Positions 29,503 to 38,977 of a stretch of DNA of 39,048 nt are shown here, one piece after another. The notes beneath the pieces were generated by a model, which saw only the letters and a program-made list of their open reading frames with translations, was not told the DNA's origin and did no database searches. The stretch comes from Candidatus Izemoplasma sp. (lineage in GTDB: Bacteria > Bacillota_I > Bacilli_A > Izemoplasmatales > Izemoplasmataceae). Made by a program: the position numbers and the translations under genes. The first letter of the stretch is position 1. Each line of letters starts with the position of its first letter. The stretch lies in assembly GCA_007117625.1 (NCBI GenBank), contig SKGE01000033.1, positions 1-39,048 on the forward strand, read 5' to 3'.

Positions 29503-29735
29503 CTTTAGAAATCGATATCCACGATCTTACCGAACAAGAAGCGATAAAAACCTTAGAACGATTCATCGCTTCCGCCCCCAAACAATGTGAAGCGATTGTT
29601 GTGGTTCATGGATATCGCTCAGGAAATGTCTTGAAAAACATGGTTGCAAACCCCAATAAACTTCGCAGTAAAAGAATTAAAAAGCGACGCTATACAATGA
29701 ATCAAGGTGAAACGATTCTCGAACTCTATGTTTGA
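29499..29735 (+). CDS. Small stand-alone Smr-domain protein
   Basis: 'IDIHDLTEQEAIKTLERFI...AIVVVHGYRSGNVLKNMV' pattern; 4-nt overlap with upstream gene. Confidence 0.75.
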   Translation: MTLEIDIHDLTEQEAIKTLERFIASAPKQCEAIVVVHGYRSGNVLKNMVANPNKLRSKRIKKRRYTMNQGETILELYV

Positions 29736-30021
29736 AAACCGTGAGGCGAAGTTTCTCTTACTAGGTGGAATGATTACGATTGGGGTTTTATATCTACTAT
29801 CAAGATGGTACCCAAGCATCGCGCACATCATCTTTTTAATCGCGCTATTTATCTTTGCTTTTTTACTGATTATCCTTCAAATTTACTACATCATAAAACT
29901 CTTTAAACATGATAAGTTAGACCAAAAGAAGCTGATGACACCCTGTCCTGCATGCGATGCTTTAATCTATAAGACAGATTCAACGTGTCCATATTGTAAA
30001 ACGTCGATTAGAAGCAGCTAG
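29707..30021 (+). CDS. Two-TM protein with C-terminal zinc ribbon
   Basis: Two hydrophobic segments then 'CPACDALIYKTDSTCPYCKTSIRSS'; start could be MFENRE at 29728. Confidence 0.7.
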   Translation: MKRFSNSMFENREAKFLLLGGMITIGVLYLLSRWYPSIAHIIFLIALFIFAFLLIILQIYYIIKLFKHDKLDQKKLMTPCPACDALIYKTDSTCPYCKTSIRSS

Positions 30022-30030
30022 AGACAACGA

Positions 30031-30059
30031 AAAAAATCCGTGCATCGACGGATTTTTTT
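30031..30059. terminator. Intrinsic terminator
   Basis: aaaaatccgt-gcatcg-acggattttt with A/T-runs. Confidence 0.85.
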
Positions 30060-30119
30060 GTTATAATAGATATTGAGCGAAAAAGAAAGCGTTTTTATTT
30101 TTAAAAGAAGAGGTGACCA

Positions 30120-30935
30120 ATGTACAAAATCATTGAAAAGAAAGTCCTCAATAAAGATATTGACATTATGAAAATCGAAGCACCGCTTGTCGCACGCAAC
30201 GCTGAGCCAGGACACTTCGTGATCTTACGTGTCGACAAAGAAGGTGAACGCATTCCTTTAACCATCGCAGACATTGAAGGAAACAATGTTGTGATTATCT
30301 ATCAAAAAATGGGGTACTCAACACAACTTTTAGGAAAAAAAGAAGCAGGAGATACCATTGAAGATTTTGTCGGACCACTTGGACAAAAAGCCCATATCCG
30401 TGATAAAAAGCATGTTATTGGGGTGGCTGGTGGTGTTGGAAGTGCACCGATGTTACCACAGCTCAAAGCTTACCAAGAAAAAGGTGTGAAAATTTCACTA
30501 ATTCTTGGCGCGAGAAACAAAGATTATCTTATTTTAAAAGAGGAATACGAAGCGATATGCGATAACATCTACTTGGCTACAGATGATGGATCTGAAGGGA
30601 CCAAAGGGTTGGTCACCGATGTTTTAGAACCGCTTTTAAAAGAAGATGATACCATTGATCATGTGATTGCGATTGGCCCAGTTATTATGATGAAGTTTGT
30701 CACACTCCTAGCAAAAAAATACAGCCGTTCGATTGATGTCTCTTTGAACCCAATTATGATCGATGGCACAGGAATGTGTGGAAACTGTCGTGTATCCATC
30801 GGAGGAAAAACCTATTTTGGATGTATTGATGGTCCAGATTTCCCAGGAGAAGACGTTGATTTTGATGAACTCATGTCGAGACAATCTTACTACAAAGATG
30901 AAGAACATGTCTGTTACTTGAGGTTAAAACAATGA
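30120..30935 (+). CDS. nfnA: Ferredoxin-NADP+ reductase/Nfn (or sulfide dehydrogenase) small subunit
   Basis: FAD/NAD reductase fold ('PGHFVILRVDKEGERIPLTIAD', 'GVGSAPMLPQLKAY'), C-terminal 2Fe-2S 'GTGMCGNCRVSIGGKTYFGCIDGPDF'. Confidence 0.88.
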   Translation: MYKIIEKKVLNKDIDIMKIEAPLVARNAEPGHFVILRVDKEGERIPLTIADIEGNNVVIIYQKMGYSTQLLGKKEAGDTIEDFVGPLGQKAHIRDKKHVIGVAGGVGSAPMLPQLKAYQEKGVKISLILGARNKDYLILKEEYEAICDNIYLATDDGSEGTKGLVTDVLEPLLKEDDTIDHVIAIGPVIMMKFVTLLAKKYSRSIDVSLNPIMIDGTGMCGNCRVSIGGKTYFGCIDGPDFPGEDVDFDELMSRQSYYKDEEHVCYLRLKQ

Positions 30936-32320
30936 AAAATATAAAACCGCGTTTAAAAGTGAAGGAACAAGACCCACAAAAGAGAAACATGAATTTTTTA
31001 GAAGTTGCCTTAGGTTATAGTTTAGAAGAAGCTAAAGAAGAAGCTTTGCGATGCATCGATTGTAAGAACCCACGTTGCGTTCAAGCGTGTCCTGTACGTG
31101 TTAAAATACCAGAGTTTATCAAACTCTTGTTAGAAGATGCATTAGATGAAGCGTTTGATAAAATCTATGAAGACAATATTCTACCATCGATTTGCGGCCG
31201 CGTTTGCCCACAAGAAAGTCAGTGTGAAGGCGCCTGTATTTTAGGGATAAAAAGTGAGCCAGTAAACATTGGCGCACTCGAACGTTTTGTCGGAGATTAT
31301 GGCATGGAGAAAAATCTCGCAGAAGCATCAAAGCAAATTGAAAATAAGATTAAAGTTGCCGTTGTCGGAAGCGGACCTGCTGGGCTTGCTAATGCAGCTT
31401 CATTAAGAAAAAAAGGCTATGATGTGACGATTTACGAAGCGCTTCATGATTATGGGGGTGTCTTAAAATATGGTATCCCTGACTTCCGTTTACCCAAAGA
31501 TATCGTTACTCACGAAATCAACAATCTTGAAAAAATGGGTGTTAAGTTCGTTAAGAATGCCGTGATTGGAAAAAGTATCACGATTGATCAACTATTTGAA
31601 GAAGGTTACGAATCAATCTTTCTCGGCAGTGGTGCTGGATTGCCAAGTGGATTAGGGATTCCGGGAGAAAACTTAAGTGGTGTTTACTTTGCAAATGAGT
31701 TTTTAACCCGTGTTAACTTAATGAAAGCACGCGCCGTTCCAGACAGTTTAACGCCGATGAAACTCGGGGATAATGTTGCTGTTGTCGGCGGTGGAAATGT
31801 CGCGATGGATGCAGCGAGAACAGCAAAACGCCTAGGTGCAAAGAACGTCTTTATCCTCTATCGCCGCGACCGTGAAAGTTTACCCGCAAGATTCGATGAA
31901 ATTCATCATGCAGAAGAAGAAGGCATCGATTTTAGGTTATTAGAAAATCCAGTTGAATTATTCGGTGAAGACCGCGTTGTAAAAACGGTGAAAGTTGAAG
32001 CAATGAAACTCGGTGAACCAGACTCAAGTGGACGGAGAAGACCACTTCCAACAGGAAAATACAAAACCTATCCGATCGATAACATTATTATCTCGATTGG
32101 CCAAAAGCCAAACCCAATCTTAAAGGACAATACCATGGGTCTAGAAACCCAACCATGGGGAGGCATCATAACTGATGAATACCACATGACATCAATTCCT
32201 GGCGTGTTTGCAGGAGGCGATGTTGTCACCGGTGCCGCAACAGTAATTCTAGCGATGGGCGCTGGTAAAGATGCTGCACATCATATGGATGAGTACCTTC
32301 AAAACAAGCATAATGTATAA
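30932..32320 (+). CDS. nfnB: NADPH-dependent glutamate synthase-like/Nfn large subunit
   Basis: 'CIDCKNPRCVQACPV', 'CGRVCPQESQCEGACILG', 'VAVVGSGPAGLANAASLRKKGYDVTIYEA', 'VAVVGGGNVAMDAARTAKRLGA'. Confidence 0.9.
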   Translation: MKNIKPRLKVKEQDPQKRNMNFLEVALGYSLEEAKEEALRCIDCKNPRCVQACPVRVKIPEFIKLLLEDALDEAFDKIYEDNILPSICGRVCPQESQCEGACILGIKSEPVNIGALERFVGDYGMEKNLAEASKQIENKIKVAVVGSGPAGLANAASLRKKGYDVTIYEALHDYGGVLKYGIPDFRLPKDIVTHEINNLEKMGVKFVKNAVIGKSITIDQLFEEGYESIFLGSGAGLPSGLGIPGENLSGVYFANEFLTRVNLMKARAVPDSLTPMKLGDNVAVVGGGNVAMDAARTAKRLGAKNVFILYRRDRESLPARFDEIHHAEEEGIDFRLLENPVELFGEDRVVKTVKVEAMKLGEPDSSGRRRPLPTGKYKTYPIDNIIISIGQKPNPILKDNTMGLETQPWGGIITDEYHMTSIPGVFAGGDVVTGAATVILAMGAGKDAAHHMDEYLQNKHNV

Positions 32321-32344
32321 ACCCCTTAATTATGGGGTTTTTAT
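32319..32344 (+). terminator. Intrinsic terminator
   Basis: aaacccc-ttaattat-ggggttt-tt. Confidence 0.8.
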
Positions 32345-32421
32345 ATTGACAAAACCATAAAAGTACGCTAAACTTTGATAAAAGAATATTTTGATATTCA
32401 AAATAAAAAATGGAGGATTTT

Positions 32422-33276
32422 ATGAGTAAAATAGGTTTGGTCGTTTGCGGTAACTCAGGGATTGATTACTTGAAACATGACTACGATATTCGCGTAATTC
32501 GTTCAGTTTTATTGTTTGGTGAAGATGAGTATACAGACTTCGTCGACATTAAAGCAGATGAGTTTTATAAGCTTTTAGTTGAAAAACCAGAACTGCATCC
32601 ATCAACTGCACAAACTGCTACAGGTGTCATCTTAGAAACGTATGAAGAACTTAAGAAAGATGGGTATGATGAAATACTTGTCATCACCATATCATCAAAA
32701 TTAAGTGGTACCTATGAAGGTGCACGGATGGCTGCAAGCATGATTGAAGGTGTCAAAGTCACTGTTTTTGACTCGCTTTCAGTCTCTTATCCAGAAGCTC
32801 ATATGGCTTTAACCGCGGGTAAAATGATTAAGGAAGGTAAAAATATTCCTGAAATCGTTGATAAACTGGTACAAATTCGTGAACAACATGGTATATTAGT
32901 ATCTGTGGATACATTGAAATACCTTGTGCGTAACGGTCGTTTATCAGGTGCAAGTGGATTTGTCGGAAGCTTATTAAAGATTAAACCAATGCTAGCCTTA
33001 ACACGTGAAGGGCGCCTTGAACCGGTAGAGAAAATTCGTACGCGTCAAAAAGCCATCAACCGTATTATTGAGAAATTTGTTGACGAGCATGCAAATGATC
33101 AACTTGAAGTATTTATCGCACATGCGAACGCAGGAGATACCGTAGAAGAGGTACGTCAAAAACTCCTCGAAAAATTGCCAAACATTAAAACGGTTAAAGA
33201 TTATCCATTGACACCAGTCGTTGGTGCGCACGCTGGACCGAATACACTTGCAATTGGGTGGTTACCTAAATCATAA
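32422..33276 (+). CDS. DegV family fatty-acid-binding-type protein
   Basis: 'HPSTAQTATG', 'ITISSKLSGTYEGA', 'LVRNGRLSGASGFVGSLLKIKPML', 'GAHAGPNTLAIGW'; start after ggagg. Confidence 0.9.
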   Translation: MSKIGLVVCGNSGIDYLKHDYDIRVIRSVLLFGEDEYTDFVDIKADEFYKLLVEKPELHPSTAQTATGVILETYEELKKDGYDEILVITISSKLSGTYEGARMAASMIEGVKVTVFDSLSVSYPEAHMALTAGKMIKEGKNIPEIVDKLVQIREQHGILVSVDTLKYLVRNGRLSGASGFVGSLLKIKPMLALTREGRLEPVEKIRTRQKAINRIIEKFVDEHANDQLEVFIAHANAGDTVEEVRQKLLEKLPNIKTVKDYPLTPVVGAHAGPNTLAIGWLPKS

Positions 33277-33295
33277 GCAACGTTGGGGGGAAATC

Positions 33296-33739
33296 ATGAC
33301 ACAAAATTCACCAAAAAAGATTATCAATGAGTTATTAGTCGAGGTATTTAATCACATTTTAAGTATTGAACAAACCAACTTAAAAGAACGTGGTGTCAAT
33401 CTATCGATGAATGAAGTTCATGTGCTTGAGGCGATTGAAAAAACACAAGAACCAACGATGTCAAATATTGCCAAACGTTTAAGAGTCACGGTCGGCACAC
33501 TCACGACAGCCATCAATCGTTTAGTCACAAAAGGCTACTGTGAACGTGCAAGCGTTAAAGGCGATCGCAGAAAAGTTGTCGTTGAACTAACAGACAAAGC
33601 CAAGCAAGTGTTAAAAATCCACGAAGCGTTTCACAACGAAATGATTGATGCAGCGATTGAAGATTTGCGTCTAGAAGAGAATGAAGTTTTAATCGAATCC
33701 TTAGAAAATTTATCAAGCTATTTTAAAGATAAGTACTAA
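33296..33739 (+). CDS. MarR family transcriptional regulator
   Basis: wHTH 'PTMSNIAKRLRVTVGTLTTAINRLVTKGYCERASVKGDRRKVVVELTDKA'; RBS ggggggaa before ATG 33296. Confidence 0.9.
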   Translation: MTQNSPKKIINELLVEVFNHILSIEQTNLKERGVNLSMNEVHVLEAIEKTQEPTMSNIAKRLRVTVGTLTTAINRLVTKGYCERASVKGDRRKVVVELTDKAKQVLKIHEAFHNEMIDAAIEDLRLEENEVLIESLENLSSYFKDKY

Positions 33740-33814
33740 ATCCAAAACACCTTTACACGCCCCGTATAATTTGATAAAATGAGTTATGCGAAATTAGTGT
33801 GGAGGTGTTTTTTT

Positions 33815-34156
33815 ATGGCTGTAAGTTCAGATATCATTCGAGGACATCTCGATGCGATTATTTTAAAACTCATCATCGAAAAAGATCGATACGCATACGA
33901 AATATCAAATGAAATACGACAGCGCACACAAGAAGCCTTCAGCATCAAAGAAGCTACGCTTTATGCACTTGTTCAACGCTTAGAGAAGAAAGATTTAATC
34001 AGTTCATACATGGGCACAAAATCCCATGGAAGTAAACGGCGTTACTATAAAATAACAACACTAGGAAAAGCTTACTTTAAAGAAAGAATCAAAGAATGGG
34101 AAACTTTAAACACAGTCATGACACAACTTTTGGAGGTATCAAATGCGCGCGATTAA
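33815..34156 (+). CDS. PadR family transcriptional regulator
   Basis: 'IIRGHLDAIILKLIIEKDRYAYEISNEIRQRT...EATLYALVQRLEKKDLISSYMG'; RBS ggaggtg. Confidence 0.92.
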   Translation: MAVSSDIIRGHLDAIILKLIIEKDRYAYEISNEIRQRTQEAFSIKEATLYALVQRLEKKDLISSYMGTKSHGSKRRYYKITTLGKAYFKERIKEWETLNTVMTQLLEVSNARD

Positions 34157-34577
34157 AGACTTTGTTGAAGGTATGTTTAAATCAAAAAAAACCAGACAAG
34201 AAGTACAAGAAACCATCGATGTCCTTATCCAAATGTTGACTGAAAAAGCTGAAGATTTACAAGAACAAGGTATGACAGAATCTGAAGCGATTGACAAAAC
34301 GATTGCAGAGTTTGGTGATGCGGATGATTTTTATCACCCACACATGGAACGTGAGAAAAAAAGACACATCCGTAAAAAAACAGTAAAACACTACAAAAAC
34401 GATCTATTATTTGCAAGCTTAAGCACATTATTAATTATCGCCATGATGGCATTTATCAATATCGCACTAAACCATTATTTTGAGGTTTGGTTACTGTGGT
34501 TCATCATTCCATCATTAGGCATTCTATTTTGGCCGTTAAGTCTGTTATACAAACTATTAAATCGTAAGGGAGAGTAA
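34143..34577 (+). CDS. PadR-partner membrane protein (HAAS / permease-prefix-like helical domain + 2 TM)
   Basis: 'QEVQETIDVLIQMLTEKAEDLQEQGMTESEAIDKTIAEFGDADDF' plus two C-terminal TMs; overlaps padR. Confidence 0.7.
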   Translation: MRAIKDFVEGMFKSKKTRQEVQETIDVLIQMLTEKAEDLQEQGMTESEAIDKTIAEFGDADDFYHPHMEREKKRHIRKKTVKHYKNDLLFASLSTLLIIAMMAFINIALNHYFEVWLLWFIIPSLGILFWPLSLLYKLLNRKGE

Positions 34578-34578
34578 C

Positions 34579-35448
34579 ATGAAAACAGCTGTAGTCGCAA
34601 TTAGTACTGGGTGTTTAGATTACTTAGACATCAATCAAGAACACCTCTATATTCTACGCTGCAAAATTATCCTTGAAGGCAAATCTTATGAAGACTATGT
34701 CGACATCGACGCCAAGACATTTTATGAGCGCATTAAAGCAGACAAAAACATAATCCCCACTTCGAGTATGCCCAGCATCGGAGAAGTTCAAACATTGTTT
34801 GAAGCGCTTGAATCCAAAAACTATGAAAATGTTATTATCTTAACGATTTCAAGTGCTTTAAGCGGCACCTTTCAGACCATTCAAATGGCCGCAAAGCAGT
34901 TTGAAGGAACGCTGAAAATTCATCTCTTCGATACCAAGAATGCTGCAATCAGCGAAGGATTTTTAACGCTACATACACTAGAACTTTTAAAACAAGATAA
35001 ATCTGTCGACGATATCATACAAGTTTTACAAAAATTATCACTGAGTCGAAAACAATATTTTATGGTTGATTCGTTACGTTTGCTTGTAAAGAATGGTCGC
35101 TTATCAGGCGCAAGTGGATTTTTAGGAAGTGTCTTGAAGATCAAACCTATTTTAGAAGTGAATGATGAAGGAAAAATAGTCCCGTTTGAAAAAGTCAGAA
35201 CCCAAAAAAAAGCGCTAGAAAATATGGTTAACCATGTATTGCAAGATTTAGAAACCATTAACGATTTTGTAATTACATATAACACCAGCGACAACTTAGA
35301 AGGCTATGAATATGTAAAAAGTCGTATCGAAGCTGTTTATCCGAATGTAAAAAGTTATGCAGCACCAATAACCCCAGTTATTGGTTGCCATACCGGTCAT
35401 GGGACGGTAGGTATTGCTTACTTTAATATGGATAGCCTAAAAGACTAA
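34579..35448 (+). CDS. DegV family protein (second copy)
   Basis: 'TSSMPSIGEV', 'ILTISSALSGTFQTIQMAA', 'LVKNGRLSGASGFLGSVLKIKPIL', 'GCHTGHGTVGIAY'. Confidence 0.9.
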   Translation: MKTAVVAISTGCLDYLDINQEHLYILRCKIILEGKSYEDYVDIDAKTFYERIKADKNIIPTSSMPSIGEVQTLFEALESKNYENVIILTISSALSGTFQTIQMAAKQFEGTLKIHLFDTKNAAISEGFLTLHTLELLKQDKSVDDIIQVLQKLSLSRKQYFMVDSLRLLVKNGRLSGASGFLGSVLKIKPILEVNDEGKIVPFEKVRTQKKALENMVNHVLQDLETINDFVITYNTSDNLEGYEYVKSRIEAVYPNVKSYAAPITPVIGCHTGHGTVGIAYFNMDSLKD

Positions 35449-35521
35449 TATCATACCGTGTACAAACTATGTATTGTATGCGGTATTTTTCTTTTACCAA
35501 TAAAAAGGGTGGTGAATGAGC

Positions 35522-37137
35522 GTGCCAAATAAAAGCTATAAAGGTTAGTCTAAAGAGGGAATCATTGAATCCTTACGCAATGCAAAACAATCGTAACGAG
35601 TAATCATTTTCATTGCGCTAGTTCTTTTAGCTGGGTTAATTACTTTACTTGTTTACCTCACAGGTGGTATTAAGTATGTCTATTCACACGGCATGTATTT
35701 GCCAATCATAGTAGCAAGTTTGTTCTATGGTTGGAAAGGCGGGCTTGCTTTTGCAGTGCTTGGTGGCTTTTTACTAGGACCCTTGATGCCGATAGATGTT
35801 GCTGGAAATATTATGCAAGAACCTATAAACTGGCTGTATCGCATGGTATTTTTTGTTATGATTGGAGTAATTGTTGGACTTGCATCAAATACCTTAAAGC
35901 GATATCTTATAATGCAAATCGAGTTTTATATCAAAGACCCAGAAACACATGTACCACTCATCACACAGCTCGTGGGAAAACCTGGCACGCACCCATTAAG
36001 AGATAACATTAAAGGGGCTTTATTGATTCAAGTACGGTTTACCAATCAGTATGATGTGATTGATTTAATCGGGAATGAATCATACATTGAACTGATTAAA
36101 ATCCTTGGAGATCGTATTAAATCAGTTATCAAGGAAAATGGAATCCTCTATCAAACATATCGCTGAATCCTTATGGTATTTCTACAACACGGAAACAAGG
36201 ATCAATTATTTAACATATTGAATAAAAGCTTCAAGAACCCTGCTACTTGAATACCATTCCTATTAATTTAAATTGTGCCTTAGGCATCACAACCGTTAAA
36301 ACCTCACTAAGAGAAAGTATTAACCGGAGCACCTTTGCATCACGTTTTGCCGAAAAAGCCTCATTAGACTACGCGTATTTTAAAGATAAATCTAAGCCGA
36401 GTACCAACGACTTAATCATACTTGGAAACTTTCAAGAGGCATTATACAATGATGAACTATACCTTGTTTATCAACCGCAAATAGATACAGCAACTAAAAA
36501 GGTAATTGGTGTCGAAGCATTGGTACGGTGGGATAGTAAAGTATTAGGAACACTAAAGCCACGTAACTTTGTTCCTTTAGTAGAACAAGCGCACCTTATT
36601 TTTGAGTTAACCGCAGCGGTTATAAAAACAGCCTTTGAGACACAACACATGCTGTTGCAAAATTATGTCTCTATAAAAATGTCGATAAACATATCGGTTA
36701 AAAACCTACTTTCACAACACTTCTTTATAGACTTAAGTAACTGGTTAAAAACTTATAATATCCCATCGAAATCGATTGAGTTTGAAATCACTGAACACGG
36801 AATCATGTCCGATTCAGAAAGATCAATGGATACTTTCGACAAAATGGACAAAGAACAGATTAAAATCTCTATTGATGATTTTGGAACTGGATATTCCTCA
36901 CTGTCACACCTTCAAACCCTTCCGATAAAAACGTTAAAAATAGACAAATATTTCATTAACATTGAACCGCTTGCGGAATGTGTCGAAACCACCGCACAAG
37001 TAGAACTGTTAAAATCGCTAAACTGTAATCTCATGCAAGGCTATTCCTTTGCCGAACCAATGCGGCTTAAGCACTCAAAGTATGGCTTCAAAAAGATGAA
37101 AATAATGTCACTTAAAACCGATTGTTTTATGGTTTAA
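35522..37137 (+). pseudogene. Decayed membrane (5TM-5TMR-like) - GGDEF-remnant - EAL protein
   Basis: From GTG 35522 two in-frame stops (TAG, TAA) before ORF 35693-36166, then TGA 36164-36166 and a frame change before EAL segment 36247-37137 ('VGVEALVRWD'-type, 'IDDFGTGYSSLSHLQTLPIKTLKIDKYF', 'AECVETTAQVELLKSLNCNLMQGYSFAEP'). Confidence 0.8.
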
Positions 37138-37186
37138 TCATTGCGTCTATCAAGCTGAAGTGATACAATAATCAAGTGGTGATATT

Positions 37187-37729
37187 ATGGAAACAAAACG
37201 CTTAACATTGTTATCGATCTTACTTGCATTAAGTATTGTTATAAACTTGGTTGAACGCATAGTAATGCAAACCATAACGGGGAGTATTCCTTTTTTACTC
37301 CCATTGCTCGGTGCTGGTGGATTACGGATTGGACTTGCAAATACCGTCGTCTTATTGGTGCTTTATACCTATAACACAAAAGACGCTTTCGCACTATTAT
37401 TTATTCGTGTATTCATCGTTGCCTTAGCAACAGGAACATTACTAGCAGTCCCATTTTATACTGGACTGATTGGTGGATTGTTCGCCTTTACAATGATGAT
37501 GACATTCAAAAAGTTGAAAGTGTTCTCACTGATGAGTGTCAGTGTGATGGGTGCGATTGGCCATGTCATTGGTCAGATTGCAGTCGCAATGTTTATCGTA
37601 GATGTATCCGTTATCTTTTATTTTCCGTTTATCTTTTTGTTCAGTATTCCTGCAGGATTCTTAGTCGGATCAATCACCATCAAGCTTATCGGCTACTTAC
37701 AACCGTTAACGCAAACCCAACAATACTAA
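37187..37729 (+). CDS. Gx transporter family (Hpre_diP_synt_I-like) membrane protein
   Basis: 'LTLLSILLALSIVINLVERI...SIPFLLPLLGAGGLRIGLANTVVLLVLY..KDAFALLFIRVFIVALATGTL'. Confidence 0.85.
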   Translation: METKRLTLLSILLALSIVINLVERIVMQTITGSIPFLLPLLGAGGLRIGLANTVVLLVLYTYNTKDAFALLFIRVFIVALATGTLLAVPFYTGLIGGLFAFTMMMTFKKLKVFSLMSVSVMGAIGHVIGQIAVAMFIVDVSVIFYFPFIFLFSIPAGFLVGSITIKLIGYLQPLTQTQQY

Positions 37730-37769
37730 AAAAGCTTCCACTACACCAAATGTAGTAGAAGCTTTTTTT
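37729..37769. terminator. Bidirectional intrinsic terminator
   Basis: aaaagcttccactaca-ccaaa-tgtagtagaagctttt (one mismatch) with A/T flanks. Confidence 0.85.
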
Positions 37770-38859
37770 ATTCATCCAACAAAATTTCGTTTAAAAATCT
37801 TTCTTCCATGTTTGCACTCATATGAATGTTGCGGTCTGCATCTAACCAAATTGCCTCTACATCTTCTAAACTATCAATAAATGCAATGGCATCCTCGATT
37901 TCTAGCAAAAACGCAATAGTTGCATATAAATCTCCAAGCGTTGGGTCTTGTGCTACTACTGTAACACTGCGGATATGCCAAACAGGCATTAAAGTGTTTG
38001 GATTGATTAAGTGGTGATAATCTTTATCATCACCCTCAACAGTATAAAAACGCTCGTAATCCCCACTAGACATAGCGTTCCATCCAGACTCTAATGAAAT
38101 TCTAGCATAGGCTTCAGTTGCATCATCTGGGTCTCTAAGACCGATTGACCAATAATCTCTATGCGGACTTGGATTTATCCCAGATACCTCAATATTGGAG
38201 CTACCTGCATCAACCAAAAAAGTGTCAATCCCGACTTCTCTCAAATAATCTCCAACCAGTTCCGCTCCATAGCCTTTGGCAATCCCACCGAGGTCTAACA
38301 TCATCCCTTGCGGAATACGTACGGTCTCGTTATCGTAATCAATTTCAATTAGGTTGGGGTTGCTCATTGTGTTGGCAGCTTCAAGTGTTTCGAGACTCGG
38401 TACTTCACATATCCCATCATCTAAACATTGGCTACGGTACGTTGACCAAACATCTAAAACACTACCGAGTGAAATATTAAACATACCTTGACTTAATGGA
38501 TAATTGTAAATTTCAACACTCATATCAATCATTTCAATCAGCATCGGATCAACCTCAATGACCGTATCAGGGTTATTGTTAATGTAGTAAACGTTGTTGA
38601 CGCCTAGGATTGAATCATACTTAGTTGAGTGATGATGGACTTCCCAAAGCATGTCGTGAATATGGTTCAAAATATCTGTGACCTCATCACTATTCTTATC
38701 GGTCCAAACAATTACTCCAACAGAAGAATCAAATACATTAAGGTATTGTCGCGAGTATCTTGTTAAGCCGTTTTCATCATCATTTTTATTATCGGTGCCA
38801 TTACACGCAGCAAGCGTAATGGCACTTAAAAACATCAGTATAAAAAGTATTTTTTTCAT
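37768..38859 (-). CDS. apbE: FAD:protein FMN transferase lipoprotein (ApbE)
   Basis: Lipobox 'LSAITLAACNG'; 'MLDLGGIAKGYGAELVGDYLREVGIDTFLVDAGSSNIEVSG', 'YHHLINPNTLMPV'; start MKKILFIL at 38859. Confidence 0.9.
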   Translation of the reverse strand: MKKILFILMFLSAITLAACNGTDNKNDDENGLTRYSRQYLNVFDSSVGVIVWTDKNSDEVTDILNHIHDMLWEVHHHSTKYDSILGVNNVYYINNNPDTVIEVDPMLIEMIDMSVEIYNYPLSQGMFNISLGSVLDVWSTYRSQCLDDGICEVPSLETLEAANTMSNPNLIEIDYDNETVRIPQGMMLDLGGIAKGYGAELVGDYLREVGIDTFLVDAGSSNIEVSGINPSPHRDYWSIGLRDPDDATEAYARISLESGWNAMSSGDYERFYTVEGDDKDYHHLINPNTLMPVWHIRSVTVVAQDPTLGDLYATIAFLLEIEDAIAFIDSLEDVEAIWLDADRNIHMSANMEERFLNEILLDE

Positions 38860-38941
38860 GTTTCCACCTCTCACGAAAGACATTATAACACAATTTCATG
38901 CAAATTGCTTAATGCGTAAGTAAAATACAAAAAAGTCATGC

Positions 38942-38947
38942 TATAAT
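38942..38947 (+). promoter_or_regulatory. -10 element of a promoter for the right-edge gene
   Basis: TATAAT 31 nt upstream of ATG 38978, with aaggggtg RBS. Confidence 0.45.
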
Positions 38948-38977
38948 ATAGTTTACAGGTAAAAAAGGGGTGATTCT

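Noticed and set aside
35453-35491. Terminator after second DegV gene (ataccg...cggtat)
   Set aside because: Stem is interrupted with a long loop; only a weak candidate.
36164-36250. TGA recoded as Trp/Sec within the EAL gene (Mollicutes-style code)
   Set aside because: Other genes end in TGA (e.g. 8135-8137) and use TGG for Trp; the gene also has TAG/TAA stops, a frame change and an internal deletion.
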